Source: Tubulanus polymorphus (lineage: Eukaryota > Nemertea > Palaeonemertea > Tubulaniformes > Tubulanidae). Taken from it: a stretch of 64,000 nucleotides of DNA. The DNA lies in the NCBI RefSeq assembly GCF_964204645.1, contig NC_134033.1:14138155-14202154 (forward strand), read 5' to 3'. Shown here one piece after another: positions 36,101 through 48,880 of this stretch. How positions within the stretch are numbered: the stretch's first letter is position 1; each line of letters begins with the position of its first letter. The notes beneath the pieces are model-generated. The model saw nothing but the letters and a program-made list of their open reading frames with translations. It did not search any database and was not told where the DNA came from. Both the position numbers and the translations under genes were made by a program.

Positions 36101-39100
36101 TCGTATTTAATTCACGTGAGTATGCAGTTGAGTTGTCCATGCGTTCGGTTTCACAAATGAAAGTCGTATGCATTTGGATGATTTGACACGGAAAACGAAC
36201 CCAGTTGGCGGAACCACGTGGGTTGTTCAGTATCATCGCCGTACACGGTACATTGACGTCATTTGTCGGTTGTTTTCTAAGTGGAGATATCAATCCTTGA
36301 ATAAGTTCTGGTATTGTTTCATTTAAAAAAGCAGGTTTATACCACTCTGTGTAGCTCAATGGTTTCCCATCAGTCCATACGTAGTAACTACCATTTACCT
36401 TGAAATATGATTAATGAGTAGATTATGATATCTTAGGTAGAATAATCAATGATTCTATATCTTAGATTACATATCACTTTATCAACACGAGATCCTTAAT
36501 AAATTGCAGAGCCGTAAATTCGTTTATGAAAAAGGTTTATCGATCTTTCATCACATTAAGACACAACTTATAACTTTAATCAATTTTTTAATCACATATT
36601 TTCACGTGTTTCATATTTTCTAAATTACTGTTGTACCTGCCATTTTAATCCAATCATCACAACAAGCGCCGCTTGTGAATATGCCTGATGAAGCAGTCTC
36701 GTAGCGAACAACTTTTTCACAGCCATCATTTCATGTTGTGAGTTGATACTAAGAAGATGTCCTCCATATTTCTGTCGACAGTACAATTCAGCGTCCTCCC
36801 AATTCAGACGTTCATGTTTGATGTATCTGATACACGAAACTCCAGAATCTAGAAAATCTGATCCGCAGACATTGATTCGATCAATCGGTAAAGGCGATTT
36901 CTCTAAAGTGTATTGAATTTGAAATGTGGGGTAATACGACTTCGTCGCAAGATACAAATCGTACCCGAGAAGACTGTACCAAACATGTCCAGGTACAGCA
37001 TTGTTTTCACATATTTGAGTTTTGAAAATCGTTTCAGCAACAATCTTTCCTCCTCGGTATTGGGGATAGTACACATAAGTTCTTACGTATTGTGTAAACG
37101 ATAAGAAATCTCGTTTAGTAAAAGTTTTCGACTCCGTACAAGACGTTTGTCCGATGAAACGAATCAAGAATCTGAGATAATAGTTTATTTTTCTGTTACG
37201 AGGATGGAAAAACGCAAAGTAATTTGGCTTGCAGCCATGAGTAGGAGGTGTACCTGGATAGTCAGGGGATTGTATCATTCCGCATTTATATCTCTGGCCG
37301 TAATCAAAATCTCTAAAACCATGTGATTTTTTCAATCTCTGACAATTACGCTTAAGTATTACTAATAGACCGCTATTCCCGTACATTGTGAATGCATATC
37401 TATTCAATATCGTTATTCGGCTTAACACTAATCCGTTCAATGACTGACTACTATACCTTAGATATCTATCACACAAACCAAAGACTCTGGTCCAACATCC
37501 GCCCAGCTCATATTTGTATTTTGATAATACATATATGTTTTCTAATGGAAGGCGTCGGTTTTCAGGTGTAATAATTATACAATGTGACGTCATATTTATC
37601 TGACGTTCTCCTTTTCGTAGAACATACCCGTCGCAGTCAGTTGGTCGAAATTGAAGCTTACCACCTCCTAACCGACCATTCCAACTGTAGGCAACTACTG
37701 TAACCGATCCTCCTGATGAAATCAGGCCGACCACTGATCGACCATAGTTCGTCTTATCGCCAGGAGGACAATACGGACCATGGCGTCTATCTGTGAAATT
37801 ACCGCCGTCGTATATGTAGAATCCAGCTCGCTCGCAGTTCTCTGATGTCACGTCGATATGCAAGTCATCTTCATAGATGTCGACTTTCCAGTGAAAGTTA
37901 AATCTACTGATACGATATGTAAACACCTTTGGTATGTGAGGAAGCACATCCGCTTTCAACGTGTAGATTAAGCCTGTCGAACCCATAATATAAATCTGAA
38001 ATAGATTCACATTATCGTTATATCAACGTTATGTTTTTACTCAAAAGTAGATCTGAAATTTTGAAACCACCCTGTCGCGGCAAGCTGCCCGAGCGGAGGA
38101 TGTTTCCAAGTGTCCAAAGTTACGCACACTGTTCAACTAAATTGAATACAATACTTACATCCCTATTTTCCACCTTGACGTCCGATATTCTTAATGATTC
38201 TATTGTGTAGTCAATTGTTGAATTCTGAATCGAAATCACGAAATAATTCTCCGATATCAGTAAACATAACGTCACGAGAAATCCTTCAGATTTTACACTC
38301 GAAGATTCCAGGTAGTTGAAGCCATTTAAAATATCAGTTCCGACAATCGATTGACCCTCGAGTTTGTATACACCGACGACACCTGATTCATTGAGATCGC
38401 GTGTCCAGTTGAAGACGACGTACTGCAGTATTTCAGCTCTGATAGACCAGCAGTACAAGTGTTTAGACTGAGTTATTACGTACGGCCTATCACTAGGAAC
38501 GAGCACTCCGGATTTGTTATAAAAGATCGGAATCGATGGATTAGAAATGTTCCAATCTGATATTTGATATTTTTCAACCACAACCATAGATGTCACCCTG
38601 AACCTTGCACCTTGCCTCGAGAGAGTGATCAGAGCTTTGTTATTTTTAGTGTAAACCGTCTGAGGTGGATAACCGATTTGTTCTCGTAAAATCAATATGG
38701 GATCACTACTTGAGTTCCATCCGTCATAAACTCTAACGTCCTGCTCTGAACCTGCCAATATATAGTAATCAAACTTCTCAAAAGTCAATTTCATCCCGAT
38801 ACCGTCTGGTATCCCGGGCCATTCCAATTTCAGATGACAAGGTTTGTTGATTGAAATGTGAAATTGGTCGTTTCCAGTTTTGTATGATCGAAAACGTGTT
38901 ACACCATTAGAATAATAACTACAATTGTCATCGCTTCTCAGCCCGGTGCCGCTTGGCATATGATAAACTACCAACAGGCGACCGGGTTCTTCTCCAACAT
39001 CACTATTATACACCAAAGAAAACTCATTTGTACGTTGAATATCTGATTTGCGATCTTTACCACATAATTTTTTATTCATTTCGCTTATCCTGAGGAAGCT

Positions 39101-39448
39101 TTTGCGACACCACAATTGTAAATCGTAGTATATTCGAATTCGAAACAGGCCCGGTAAAGAGCTGTTTACTGTCCAACGACATTTAACATCGCGTACTAAC
39201 GACGGATAGTTCGGTGAAAAGATGATACCAGACGTAGAATTGACCGAGTACCAAGTGTTGTTACACGATGAAGTGACAGTTATTGTCGGTTTCTCGGTGG
39301 AGCTCCGATCAGCGGTAGTGCTCTGAGTTGTGGTAGAGCTTTGAGGCGTGGTAGGGCTGCTCCGAGTCGTTGTAGCGCTCTGAGTCGCAGTTTGTGAAAT
39401 AATCAGTAGAATCAGTAGAATCAGCAATAACTCCGTGAAACGTGTCAT
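33150..39448 (-). CDS. Receptor L: CUB-like/C-type lectin/LDLa/LRR seven-transmembrane receptor (GRL101-like)
   Basis: Coding exons are 39,448-38,159, 37,995-36,637 and 36,398-33,150, all phase 0, giving 1,965 residues. Order: signal peptide (MTRFTELLLILLILLIISQ), Ser/Thr-rich linker of about 35 residues, CUB-like region (SGIIFSPNYPS; CGMIQSPDYPG), a C-type lectin-like domain split by intron 2 (NWEDAELYC ... FICETER, about 815-970), a second lectin-like stretch (about 1,005-1,125), five or six LDLa modules from about 1,136 (CDSRKDCQHGEDE, CVDGSDENSC), LRRs (about 1,440-1,650) and a 7TM domain from about 1,672. Landmarks: CDFLM in TM2, FRY where LGR proteins have DRF/DRY in TM3, and NSTLNPLLYT in TM7. 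The LDLa/LRR/7TM order matches Lymnaea GRL101 and relaxin-type receptors; the CUB and lectin parts are extra. It acts at the plasma membrane; the ligand is unknown. Inverted twin of receptor R. Confidence 0.88.
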
Positions 39449-39565
39449 GATGTTGTCGACGGAATGAATTGTGAATTCTCTACACCCAACTCGATTCGCG
39501 AATCCATATTTTTTTCTATTTTATTTTCACATTCAAATTTTCTCTGGACCAATCATCTACATGCA
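33150..39565 (-). repeat. Left arm of a large inverted duplication
   Basis: The whole receptor L gene plus about 115 bp of promoter is repeated in opposite orientation at about 53,270-60,217, separated by some 14 kb. The 3' flanks diverge immediately after the stop codons; the 5' flanks are similar for about 115 bp, then patchily out to 40,520 and 50,470. Confidence 0.9.
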
Positions 39566-41850
39566 GGTTAGTTTGAATTACGTATCATTTTTAAATAACG
39601 GTTTCGTGAACTTATTTTTTTACCGGAAAAAAAAATAACCAAAGGTCGTTTTTCGGACAGTTTAATTTGAATTTAACAATATCTATTTTATCATGTAGTT
39701 TTCTTTCTTTTTTCTGTTCCGAAACCATTCCGATCTAAATTCAATTAAAAACGAAGTTTTTGTCATAATTTCATATTGTTGTACCTACACTCTCGCAACT
39801 TAGGAAAAGCTGACAATTTCGAACTGATGCTACTGCACTGAGAACATGAAAAAATAATGTTCAACAATTATCATTCAAACAAATGAGAAAACATTCAAAA
39901 AGGATTATCATCAGACTGATTCAGATTCTTGCTTCTAATGCGTATGCACTTAGAATAGAAACGTATTTCTTGCTTGCTGATTAGAAATTTGTTAGTTCAT
40001 TGAGGAGATCATCGGTTCTTAGTTGTTTATGGTACGAATACGGATATTTTTGACACTCCAACCATTTCCATGGTATATGGAGGAAAAATAGTATTTACAA
40101 TAATTACATAAAAGGTAATAAAATCTTTTAAAACTTCATAAACTGGATTCACACTTGAATACATGATATACTATTTACATATATACTATCGGAGGGATTT
40201 GTATACATCTAGACCTATTTTGATAAATTTAGCCAAATTTAAAGTTGGATTTTTTAATACATTTAAGTTCAGAAAATTATGGCCACTGCTGCTACTGCTG
40301 CTGCAGCGATGACGTGTCATCCAATTAGCGTTAGACGTGTCCCGGGTGAATATGAGACGGTGTTGACAATTTTCGGACAAAGACCAACTTCGTTAAACGT
40401 TCGTTAAACGAGGATTTCAAATATAGAGTTACTTCCAATTACAGACTACGTGGCGCCTGTAAAAATGAAAGTCTATCTGTTCGCAGTGAGAATAGATACC
40501 ACGTATCACGTTCAGTATTCAAACACCAACAAGTTCATCTAAGGTGTGAAATGCGAAGAATTAGCCAACTGACCAGATTCTATTAGTCCATTTATTTCAG
40601 AGAAAAAGGCAATTGTTTCCGTGTCCTCGATATTTTTGTAAATCCTCAGAAAATTGGAAGTCGCCTTTAGAACGTTTGAAACAATGATAAAAAAACCAAC
40701 CACAACAACAACAGTGGTTACTAGTTTATACGCGATGTAAACAAAAATTAGAAACCGGTTTTTTTTTTGCTCGAAGACAAAGCAAAAAAAGCATAGGCAG
40801 TGACTGATTCTTTAAAATGTACTGTAGATCATAAAAATAGCATTAACGCCGTAAAAAACGAGTATGGACTCGCGACATTAAAACACAACCTTGTTGATTC
40901 TTAGTAGGACCTTCTTAATAGTCTTAATCGGACCGTAAAGCATTGATTTTTAATCGATTTTAAATTGTATCGCAGGATATCCAAAAAGTCTTCATGTGCT
41001 CGATCTCAAGTCAACTTGAAATAGACATTAGCGTCACAACATACGGTGCATATACTGATTGTTTCTACAAATGAAGTTGATTAACCGTTGTATCGGCACC
41101 AGCCATCGATGGAGAAATAGGTTCGTATATAGAAATAGGTTCGTATATTTGTATAGTTATTCGGAATTTATTGAGGATCGTTAGCTCGGGTTTTCTTCAG
41201 AAGTTGGGTCTCAACCTATTGTGAAAAAGGGCCACGCGTGAATAAAACAATGGAGGGCGGGAAGCGTCAGTGCCGATCCTTTTGATCAAAACAGCGCGCA
41301 ATGTACTGTTCTCATTTAAGAAGCTGGAGGCTTTTTTTAAACGTTCGCCTTTTTGAAGCAAATGTTTTTACCAAGCGAATCATTGAAAAATAACATGATT
41401 TGGAAAAATTCGTGCGGACCTCAAACGAGTAGTTTTTCTATAGAAAAGAAAATATATCATATCTAGCAGAATCTAGCTTATTCGGGAACGTTTTTAAATG
41501 ACAATTCAGAAACGAGTCTTTATGGTTTCTACTCGGTAAACATGATGATAAAAATTACTTTATCTTTGCTTTGATTGAGAACACGATTGAAAGAAAAAAC
41601 AAAAGTATGCAATTCTAAGTATGATATCGCACGTATAATCTAGATTTTTAAACTCAAGTCATTATAAGTCCGTGGTATGATGTTCATGTTGCAATCCAAG
41701 GGTGTTGCAAGAGGGTACGATTATTGTGGATTATACCTTGGAGTAATCATTGTCAAAAGATTACTCCAAGATACGTACCCTGAAGCTATCGACCCGATCA
41801 GGCGGTCGCCTAAGACCATCTTCTTTTAAAACATCAAATTCATTCTTTTT
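39449..41850. other. Left inverted-arm flank and intergenic spacer
   Basis: 39,449 to about 39,565 is the receptor L promoter, mirrored at about 53,270-53,382. 40,065-40,260 matches the reverse complement of 50,680-50,470, and 40,270-40,520 matches the reverse complement of 51,225-51,000, but the two blocks are in swapped order relative to the right arm. A small hairpin (CTTGGAGTAATC/GATTACTCCAAG) lies at about 41,739-41,770. The first exon of the galactosyltransferase should lie here but was not identified. Confidence 0.5.
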
Positions 41851-41852
41851 AG

Positions 41853-42888
41853 ATATAAATGGATTGTTTTAGCAATACTTGCTCTGTTTTTACTGCACAT
41901 GCGAGGAGTAGTAAAAATCACGATTGGCGCACCCAGAACGATACGACCGCCATCTCCGTTTATTGGTAATCTACGAGATATTGAATTCGTCAACAACAAT
42001 GCCGCCATATGCCGAGGAAACCCTAAAACTATCGTAGTCATTATATCACGCGTGATGAGCTACGACAAACGTCAGGCAATTCGTGCAACATGGGCCAAAT
42101 CGAATAGCGATGTTCGGTATGTTTTTTTGATCGGACTGCTAGCTACGGAGGACCATCTCTGGGAGCGGTTTCTGCCCGTAGAAATGGCCACGTACGGCGA
42201 TATTATACAGATTAATATGAAAGACGTGTATTACACACTGACGATAAAAACGGGCGCCATGGTTAAATGGGTTTACGAGTATTGCCGACATGCGAAATAC
42301 GTCATCAAAATCGACGATGACATGTATTTGGACGCCGAACAGTTTACGTATGCGTTAGATGCGCGCGCAGATCAGAACGCGTATTTTGTGTGTACGGTCT
42401 TAGTTCGGCCCTTCGTAATTCGAGATCCAAGAAGTAAATTCTATATCAGCCGGGAGACGTGGCCGTTACCTACTTTCTCAAATCATTGTCTCGGTTCCGG
42501 GTATGGTTTCACGGCGAATGCAATTCCCGATATTTGGAGAGCGGCTCTAAAAACTGAACTGATACAATTCGAAGATGTCTGGTTGACGGGCTTAGTAGCC
42601 AGGAAAGTGCAAGATCTTAAACTCGTTAACGATAAACGCGTGCATTTTTTGCCTTTATTAAAAAACTGGTGCGAAATGAAGCATTGCATCACGATGCACG
42701 GACTTAGTCCAGAAAATCTGTTAGATATATGGCGAGACAAGTTGGCCGGTAAAACCTGCCCTCCACCGACCAAAAGTCTACAAAGAAAATGTACAATACC
42801 TGATAATAATCTAATAGTTATGATTGTATTTTTGATCTGTTTCAACTTTATTTCGTGCTCTGATCGATTTCATTTAATATCTGGTTAG
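41853..42888 (+). CDS. Beta-1,3-galactosyltransferase-like (GT31) gene, 5' exon not found
   Basis: The exon follows the acceptor CTTTTTAG at 41,845-41,852. Its first residues form a signal-anchor (YKWIVLAILALFLLH), so the start Met is probably in an upstream exon; an internal Met at 41,899 would lose the anchor. GT31 landmarks in order: RQAIRATWA, YVFLIG, YGDIIQ, YTLTIKT, the metal-binding DxD region IKIDDDMYLD, GSGYGFTAN and FEDVWLTGL. The predicted role is a Golgi type II enzyme adding beta-1,3-linked hexose to glycans; the exact donor and acceptor cannot be read. The last about 15 codons (FNFISCSDRFHLISG) come from sequence antisense to the receptor 3' end, so the stop codon is borrowed from a receptor relic. 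Confidence 0.8.
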
Positions 42889-43015
42889 AATAGTGTCACG
42901 AAGTGGGTTCCGAGTTCAGTTTATTGCTAAGAAAAGAACGGTCAATCAAGCAGCGACCTCATTCGGTGTTCCAATGAAAAAGGACGAATCGGTCGGCTGC
43001 TAATGAAGTGGGAAA
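42845..43015 (-). pseudogene. Decayed receptor 3'-end fragment
   Basis: TTTCGTGCTCTGATCGATTT and CTAAGAAAAGAACGGTCAAT with AAGCAGCGACCT align with the receptor L 3' end (33,165-33,340) in the same orientation. Frameshifts and stops destroy the TM7/C-tail frame. It overlaps the end of the galactosyltransferase frame on the other strand. Confidence 0.7.
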
Positions 43016-43934
43016 CGTGGTTATATCAAACAATCCATTACATGTAACAGTTGGCGAATATTTCGTTTTAGGATATTTGAATACGAATCCATCATAGATG
43101 ATTTCAGTCTGAATTAATCTGCTCTAATCTGGAATACGGATTGCTATATCATTAGAATTTCGTTCATATCGATAAATAATGATGTAATCCACTAATACTT
43201 TATGTCGACTTATTGAAATGCGTAGACTCCTTTATAATCCTAATGTTATGGTACAAAGTATCATTATTCGTCATAAACATAAATCATGTTATGTCAGTGA
43301 TTGCGATGTATTACTACATGATTATCTGAATATATATTATTTGAAAATGTATAAAATGGACTTTCATACCGTTCGAATAAATTAATTTGCTTGAAACACG
43401 CAATAAGGTAAGTTCAGCTCCACGGTTTTTTGACACACCCGTTCTCTAGTGGGTTTAATCATTAGACACTGAAATGTTCAGATCCACAGTATTGTGGAGT
43501 TCATCTGACTCTGACCAAGTTCGCTTGAATCGATTTCATTTGACCGTGCACCAAGTTCTTCAATTTGATTATGGACCCCACGGTCCGTAGGCATAGGGGG
43601 TAACTGGGGTTACTGTACCCCCCCCCCCATTTGGATGATAGTGCCCTTTTTCTGAGATGTACTTATTTGATTTAACCCCGTTACTTATTTACCTTGGGCA
43701 CACTTTCCACAAATGGGCACTTTCACATGGAGGCAGGGCACCTCTTTCAAAAAGGGCATATTAGAGGGCACTCTTTCCACAAAAAAGCACTTTCATTGGC
43801 GCAAGGGCAGTTTCCATAAGATGGATCCGGAGAGCGCCCTTTTATATCAAATAACCTCCACCAACTAAATCCTGCTTACGGGCCCTGACCCTGTTCTAAA
43901 AGTGTTGGTTTTACTTCTCTTTATTTGACACCCC
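43016..43934. other. Intergenic with low-complexity and small repeats
   Basis: A C-homopolymer lies at about 43,619-43,630. A loose imperfect repeat follows, built on GGGCACT-TTCCACAA and CTCTTTC (43,640-43,810). No coding gene seen. Confidence 0.5.
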
Positions 43935-44059
43935 AAAATGAAATGCAATATCTGATTCGTTGTATTTCGTATTGCATTTGAGAATTTCATCGTATTCTAA
44001 TTAGTCTAAGCTAGATTTGCGAAGTCAAACTAAACGATGCCATCAGGTTCGAATCCCAG
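43935..44059 (+). repeat. 125-bp dispersed direct repeat, copy 1
   Basis: This begins AAAATGAAATGCAATATCTG and ends in the B-box-like CATCAGGTTCGAATCCCAG. It is about 97% identical by eye to 45,519-45,642. The SINE-like tail suggests a composite or truncated SINE. Confidence 0.8.
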
Positions 44060-44132
44060 AGTTTATCACTTGAACTATCATATTGATTACGCGTTTCTTT
44101 ACAATCATGTAATACTGTAACGTATTTCAGTA

Positions 44133-44409
44133 ATGTTCACAAAAACTCTCTTCATCGCCTTGGCCGTGTTTATGGTCATTGGAGCTATCGCGGCAAATGG
44201 AGGTAATCTATATGACAATTATTCGGTTCACACGCAATCAGATAATTTCCATTCACAATTTCTACCTTTAACGCCTTGTCTGTATTTTTTCAGAAGTTCG
44301 CTCTGAAAAGAGAGGAATCGGTTGCTGGTGCCGCAGCAGATGGGGCACATATTGGCTGTTTTCTATTAACAGAGACTGTTGCCCGTCCGTTCTTGGGAAA
44401 TGTTGTTAA
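44133..44409 (+). CDS. Small cysteine-rich cationic secreted peptide precursor, 61 residues
   Basis: Exon 1 (44,133-44,202) follows an acceptor-like TTTCAG and ends at G/GTAATC; exon 2 (44,294-44,409) follows TTTTTTCAG and ends at TAA. The joined length is 186 nt. Residues 1-22 or so are a signal peptide (MFTKTLFIALAVFMVIGAIA), then a short pro-segment ending in the dibasic KR, then a 31-residue mature peptide. That peptide has six cysteines in the order CxC...CC...CC (mature positions 4, 6, 22, 23, 30, 31) and several Arg/Trp residues (GIGCWCRSRWGTYW). Size, charge and paired cysteines suggest an antimicrobial or toxin-like defence peptide stabilised by three disulfides; the function is inference and I do not recognise a named family. 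An apparent single-exon frame at 44,276-44,491 is out of phase and should be ignored. Confidence 0.75.
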
Positions 44410-45263
44410 AGGATGCGTGTATAAGGCATCATATTATGGAAACATTTGCAAGATGAATCAAAGCAAATTAAAAAAATATCGTCAGAATTAAGAAATTCTC
44501 GATATGATTGTTTAAATATTTTCACTGAATTAGGAATATTGGTTGCCCATTTCTAACCGTTCTTTCCCGAGACCGGATTGTGGTTTGACGAAAAGATGAC
44601 ACCTCATTACGCGAGGACGATGACCTTTTGAGAACAGAGAAATCCGCAGTCAATTTAGCAGAAAATTTACAAGAGCCCGTGGACGTTGTGCGTGACCAGT
44701 CCGTAGCTGAAGCTAGTAATTACACTTCACACGATTCAACTTGTACAAAATGTTCGAGAATCTGATTTATAACGTGATAAAACTACGCAATAAATCGCGA
44801 GAGACGAATGAAATATGAGTCCCACAATCACAAGTTCGAAAAAGATTTTAAAACATCAAAACTATAAAGAATTCATTAAAAACTCGAATTTTCGGTTTCA
44901 TCCTAAAAACCATTCGAAACCACCGAAAATTCGAGTTTTTAAGAAATTCTTTAAGAATTCTGGACTGATTTCATTTCCTATCTGGTTAGAATATTGTAAG
45001 TAAGTTAATTCAGAGCTGAGTTTATCGGTAAGAAAATTGGTTCGGTGTCCCAATAAAAAAACGAACGATGCAGAATCGGACGTCTGCTAAAGAGGTGGAA
45101 AACGTGGCCATCGCAAACCATCTTGCCCTTTAAATCAATTTGTTCATAAATCATTTATACCACGTATTTACTTCACAGAAGCGTTTTATTACCCATTATA
45201 CTCAGAATGGAACACAAAACACGCTCAAATACACGTATATATTTGGAATGCCGTATTACCGCT
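44410..45263. other. Intergenic with a receptor relic
   Basis: No coding gene is supported apart from the receptor fragment at 44,960-45,115. 45,180-45,263 aligns with 20,440-20,540 and is probably gene B's 3'UTR/flank. Confidence 0.45.
44960..45115 (-). pseudogene. Second decayed receptor 3'-end fragment
   Basis: CTGGACTGATTTCATTTCCT, CAGAGCTGAGTTTATCGGTAAG and TTGGTTCGGTGTCCCAATAA align with the receptor 3' end. It shares diagnostic differences with the 42,845-43,015 fragment (for example TCTGGTTAGAAT and GTGTCCCAAT), so both come from a separate, lost receptor lineage. Confidence 0.65.
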
Positions 45264-48200
45264 TTACAAACAATCTGAAACGAAAACCAAATATACAATG
45301 GCGAATTGCAACGAACCTGGTGTGCCACACAAAATATAACATATGAATCATATTTATCAATGTTTGTATTTGCTTTGATATAGAAGTATATTTGAGAAGG
45401 CCAAGGTCGAGGGGGTTTGCGAACTTTGAATGTTTTCTGCTTAATTCCTGTAACAAATCATTAAGTTCATTGAGTACATAAGTTTTGTGTGGACGTTTTA
45501 TTGGGCGGGCCCCTTACTAAAATGAAATGCAATATCTGATTCGTTGTATTTCGTATTGCATTTGAGAATTTCATCGTATTTTAATTAGTCTAAGCTAGAT
45601 GACGAAGTCAAACTAAACGATGCCATCAGGTTCGAATCCCAGCAGGGGAATATTTGATATACTGTTGGACTTACTCGCTGCGACACATATCGGGTCTTGA
45701 GCCGAGATACAGTTACCATTCATTCGTAGATAGTTCGGCTTACAGGTACATGCGTGGATAGTGGGTAGATCGCAGAGCTCGGGTTGGGCGGCGTTAGGGG
45801 CGTCGCATGTTGCTTCACAAGATACTTTCTTGTATTCTTCATTCGCTCCGCAATTGACAACTGTTGCAAAGAGAAAATTAACATCTAAGCCGTCCATCGA
45901 ATAAAACCAAGAATGAATTACTTTAGAGATCAGCATTTGGAGAAGCGGCCCACATTTGGAAAATGCGAAGTTTACAAATATCTCAGATTTATTTAGGAGT
46001 TCGTCATCTTGTTTGTGAATAACTGAATGCACAATATACACAATTTGTCTATACTCACCGCATCCGGTCTTTTTACGCCATTTTTCTGTCACGGTGAAGT
46101 TATTCTGTCGACAATCGTCTGCTAGTGATTTCAATAGGTCGCAGACGATACCTTTACGATCCGCCTCAGTCGGCGCCGAACACACGTCCAGAACGCAGTC
46201 GTCGCGCAACGCCTTGCGGTCCTGCTTCGATTTAGCGGATAGACATTTGCCAAACGAAAATTTAGATCGAGTTTTCGTCAGCAATCCGCAGTATTGTTCG
46301 TGGGAAGAGTAGGTGGTCTTGTTAACGCACGGCGGAGGGTTCGGAGGGTCGACCAGGCAGCTAGAAAATAGAACGAGAAGAATTAGAAGCAATCAATACC
46401 GAGGACGCAAATCGAATGTCTATACAAGATGTCTGAAGGAGAACTAACGCTAATGAGTATTTCTATGACCTGATATACACGGGGATTTTGAGTCATTTTT
46501 ACGATTTAAACGTAACGCAAAAAAGTCGTAGCCGAATCTGAAAGACAAAGTTAAGTTACGGACTTACTCTTTGGCGATGGTCCCGTTCTCATTTGGAACG
46601 ACGAAACTCTTTCCCAGGACATTGTAACCAGCCTGATCGTCAGTAACGACGTTACCATTTTTGTCGACCATTTGATCACGTTTTGACGAGCCACATCTTC
46701 CGCAGATTCCTGAAAAGAATTTCGGTCTATCACATCGTTTAGAATTAAGTCAAAATGACAAATTCATGTATTTCTAGGAGTTCTAGGAGAACGCATTTGC
46801 AAAGAATCGTGATTTTTGTCTACAGTTTGTTTGCTGCTTGGCATTTACGAGTTGGTGAATGGAGCCAAAGTTTCCACGTTGTGGAACAAACACTTTACCT
46901 TTTGTCTTGTTCATATATCTACTTTTATCGAGGTAAACGTTCACAACCGTACTTCCATCATAAGTGACCTTGACCCCGCACGACGGAACGTTGAACATTA
47001 CATCCGTACTGCCTACATCAGTGATCTCTATACCATTTTTAGTGTAGTAAGGTAACGATACCTGCGCTCCATCGACCTGTATCATAAGAAAAGTCGCATT
47101 ACACGGTGCTGTATCGATTCAGTCAGTAAGCCGATTCTGGTGGCTCATCCTCGGGATTCGAAAATGATGGCCACCAGACTCTGAGCCACGTACGACTTTT
47201 TTAAATCAGTGGTCCATCTAGACACAACACTTCTATTGGTAGGTAAGCAATATTGTTTCTTTTCACACATATAGAAAATGAATCTGGATCGTTTTTTGTT
47301 GTCATTCTAACATGGTTCGTTCCATTTCAGAACAGAGCAACAAGAAATATCTGTTCTAAATGAACGCTTCTTATGAACGCAAGGTATGTTCTAAATTGGA
47401 ACGGACTACAAATTGTCATATCTGATGAAAAAGTAGCGCGTGACCGAGGGTATCCTCGTGAATAGGCCCATGTCAATTCAGCGATTACCTCGACAATCTT
47501 ATTTCTTCTGAAAGTTACGGAAACTCCCCCGAAGAACGAAGTGACCGATTTCGTGTAGGAAACGCTGTTCAATTTCCTGCCGTCTTTGAATCTGCCGGGT
47601 TGATTCGTCGTTCGTACGTGCACGCTGCAATTCCCGGCCGCCGTCTCGACTAACGTGTACGAACATTGGCCTTGAAAGTTGAAACGTTTTCCACCAAATG
47701 ACTTATAGTGCGGATCTCCTCTGGCTTGACATTTACACGTGTTTTTAGCTAAAATAAACGAACGGCGCTCGTATAGACTATTTTGACGGTAAAAAGCAGC
47801 AACTATTGCGGTTTACAGGACTAGTACACCAGCCCTTGCACTAACCTCTGAATCTCTTCCTTTTCCCTGATTTCCTCGTCACCGGGGCCTTTCATAGATA
47901 AGTAGGAAATATTTGTCTAAAAGTTCAGCATTTTGAATAGATTACATCCTCTCCTTCTCCCTCACCCCTCTTACCGTATTTATAGTATCCTTTTGTTTCT
48001 TTCCTTTCTTTTTCTTTTTATTAGCTCTCCTGGTAGATTGTTGTGGCTCGCTTGGTTGAACTGTAGTGTTCTGCAAAACAAAACGAAGCCAGAATACATG
48101 ATTACATCTCTTCCCCTCTTCCTCCCCTCTCCCCTCTTCCCTTCTCCCCTCTCCCCTCTTCCCCTCGTCTCCACGTTCCTTCTTCGCCCTTCCATTTAAA

Positions 48201-48848
48201 ATCAACATCTAACCGGGGAAAAACTAAAATAAACTATCGGACTATTTACACGTAGAAAACGACCAAAAAAACTAAAAATGGACAAAATGATCTTCAACCT
48301 TGTAATATAGCTGTTTCCAAAATTTCGATGTATTAAATTAGGCAGCCATGAAAATTCAACCCAATCAGTCGCTTGCCGGTTCAGACTGAATGGAAGATTG
48401 TTTGATTGAACCCGAACCGAATTTCCCAATTATGTACTTCGATTTAAACAAAAAACCTTTGTAAACTCGACCGCCGATCACACAACTATATCTGTACTTC
48501 GATTTCCGATAACAAAATCAAACCCCCTGTTTCGCTCCCGGCAGGTGTGGTGGGTCTGTTAGGGACAGCCAATCAAAAAAATCAAACGAAATCTACCAAT
48601 CAAATAAATAACAGGGTCAATCCATATTTTAAGATTTAAAAAAACAACAAAAACAATGAAATAGGTAAATTTTAAAACCTGTTGTTTTTGTTTTGCTGGT
48701 CTTTTGCCTCTTTTCCGTTTGAAAAGATGAACGAACCCATCGAACGACCTAGATTCAGGCAGCCATCTACGTTTCCTATCTAGGTCACGATTTTCATCGT
48801 CCATTTCAACTGCAAAAATGAAGCAACGTCCAATCGAAAAGAAATTCA

Positions 48849-48880
<32 letters not shown>

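Noticed and set aside
46551-46733. 60-codon minus-strand frame starting MIDRNSF
   Set aside because: It overlaps gene B exon 7 in another frame; the phase-correct frame gives the vWD motif GICGRCG.
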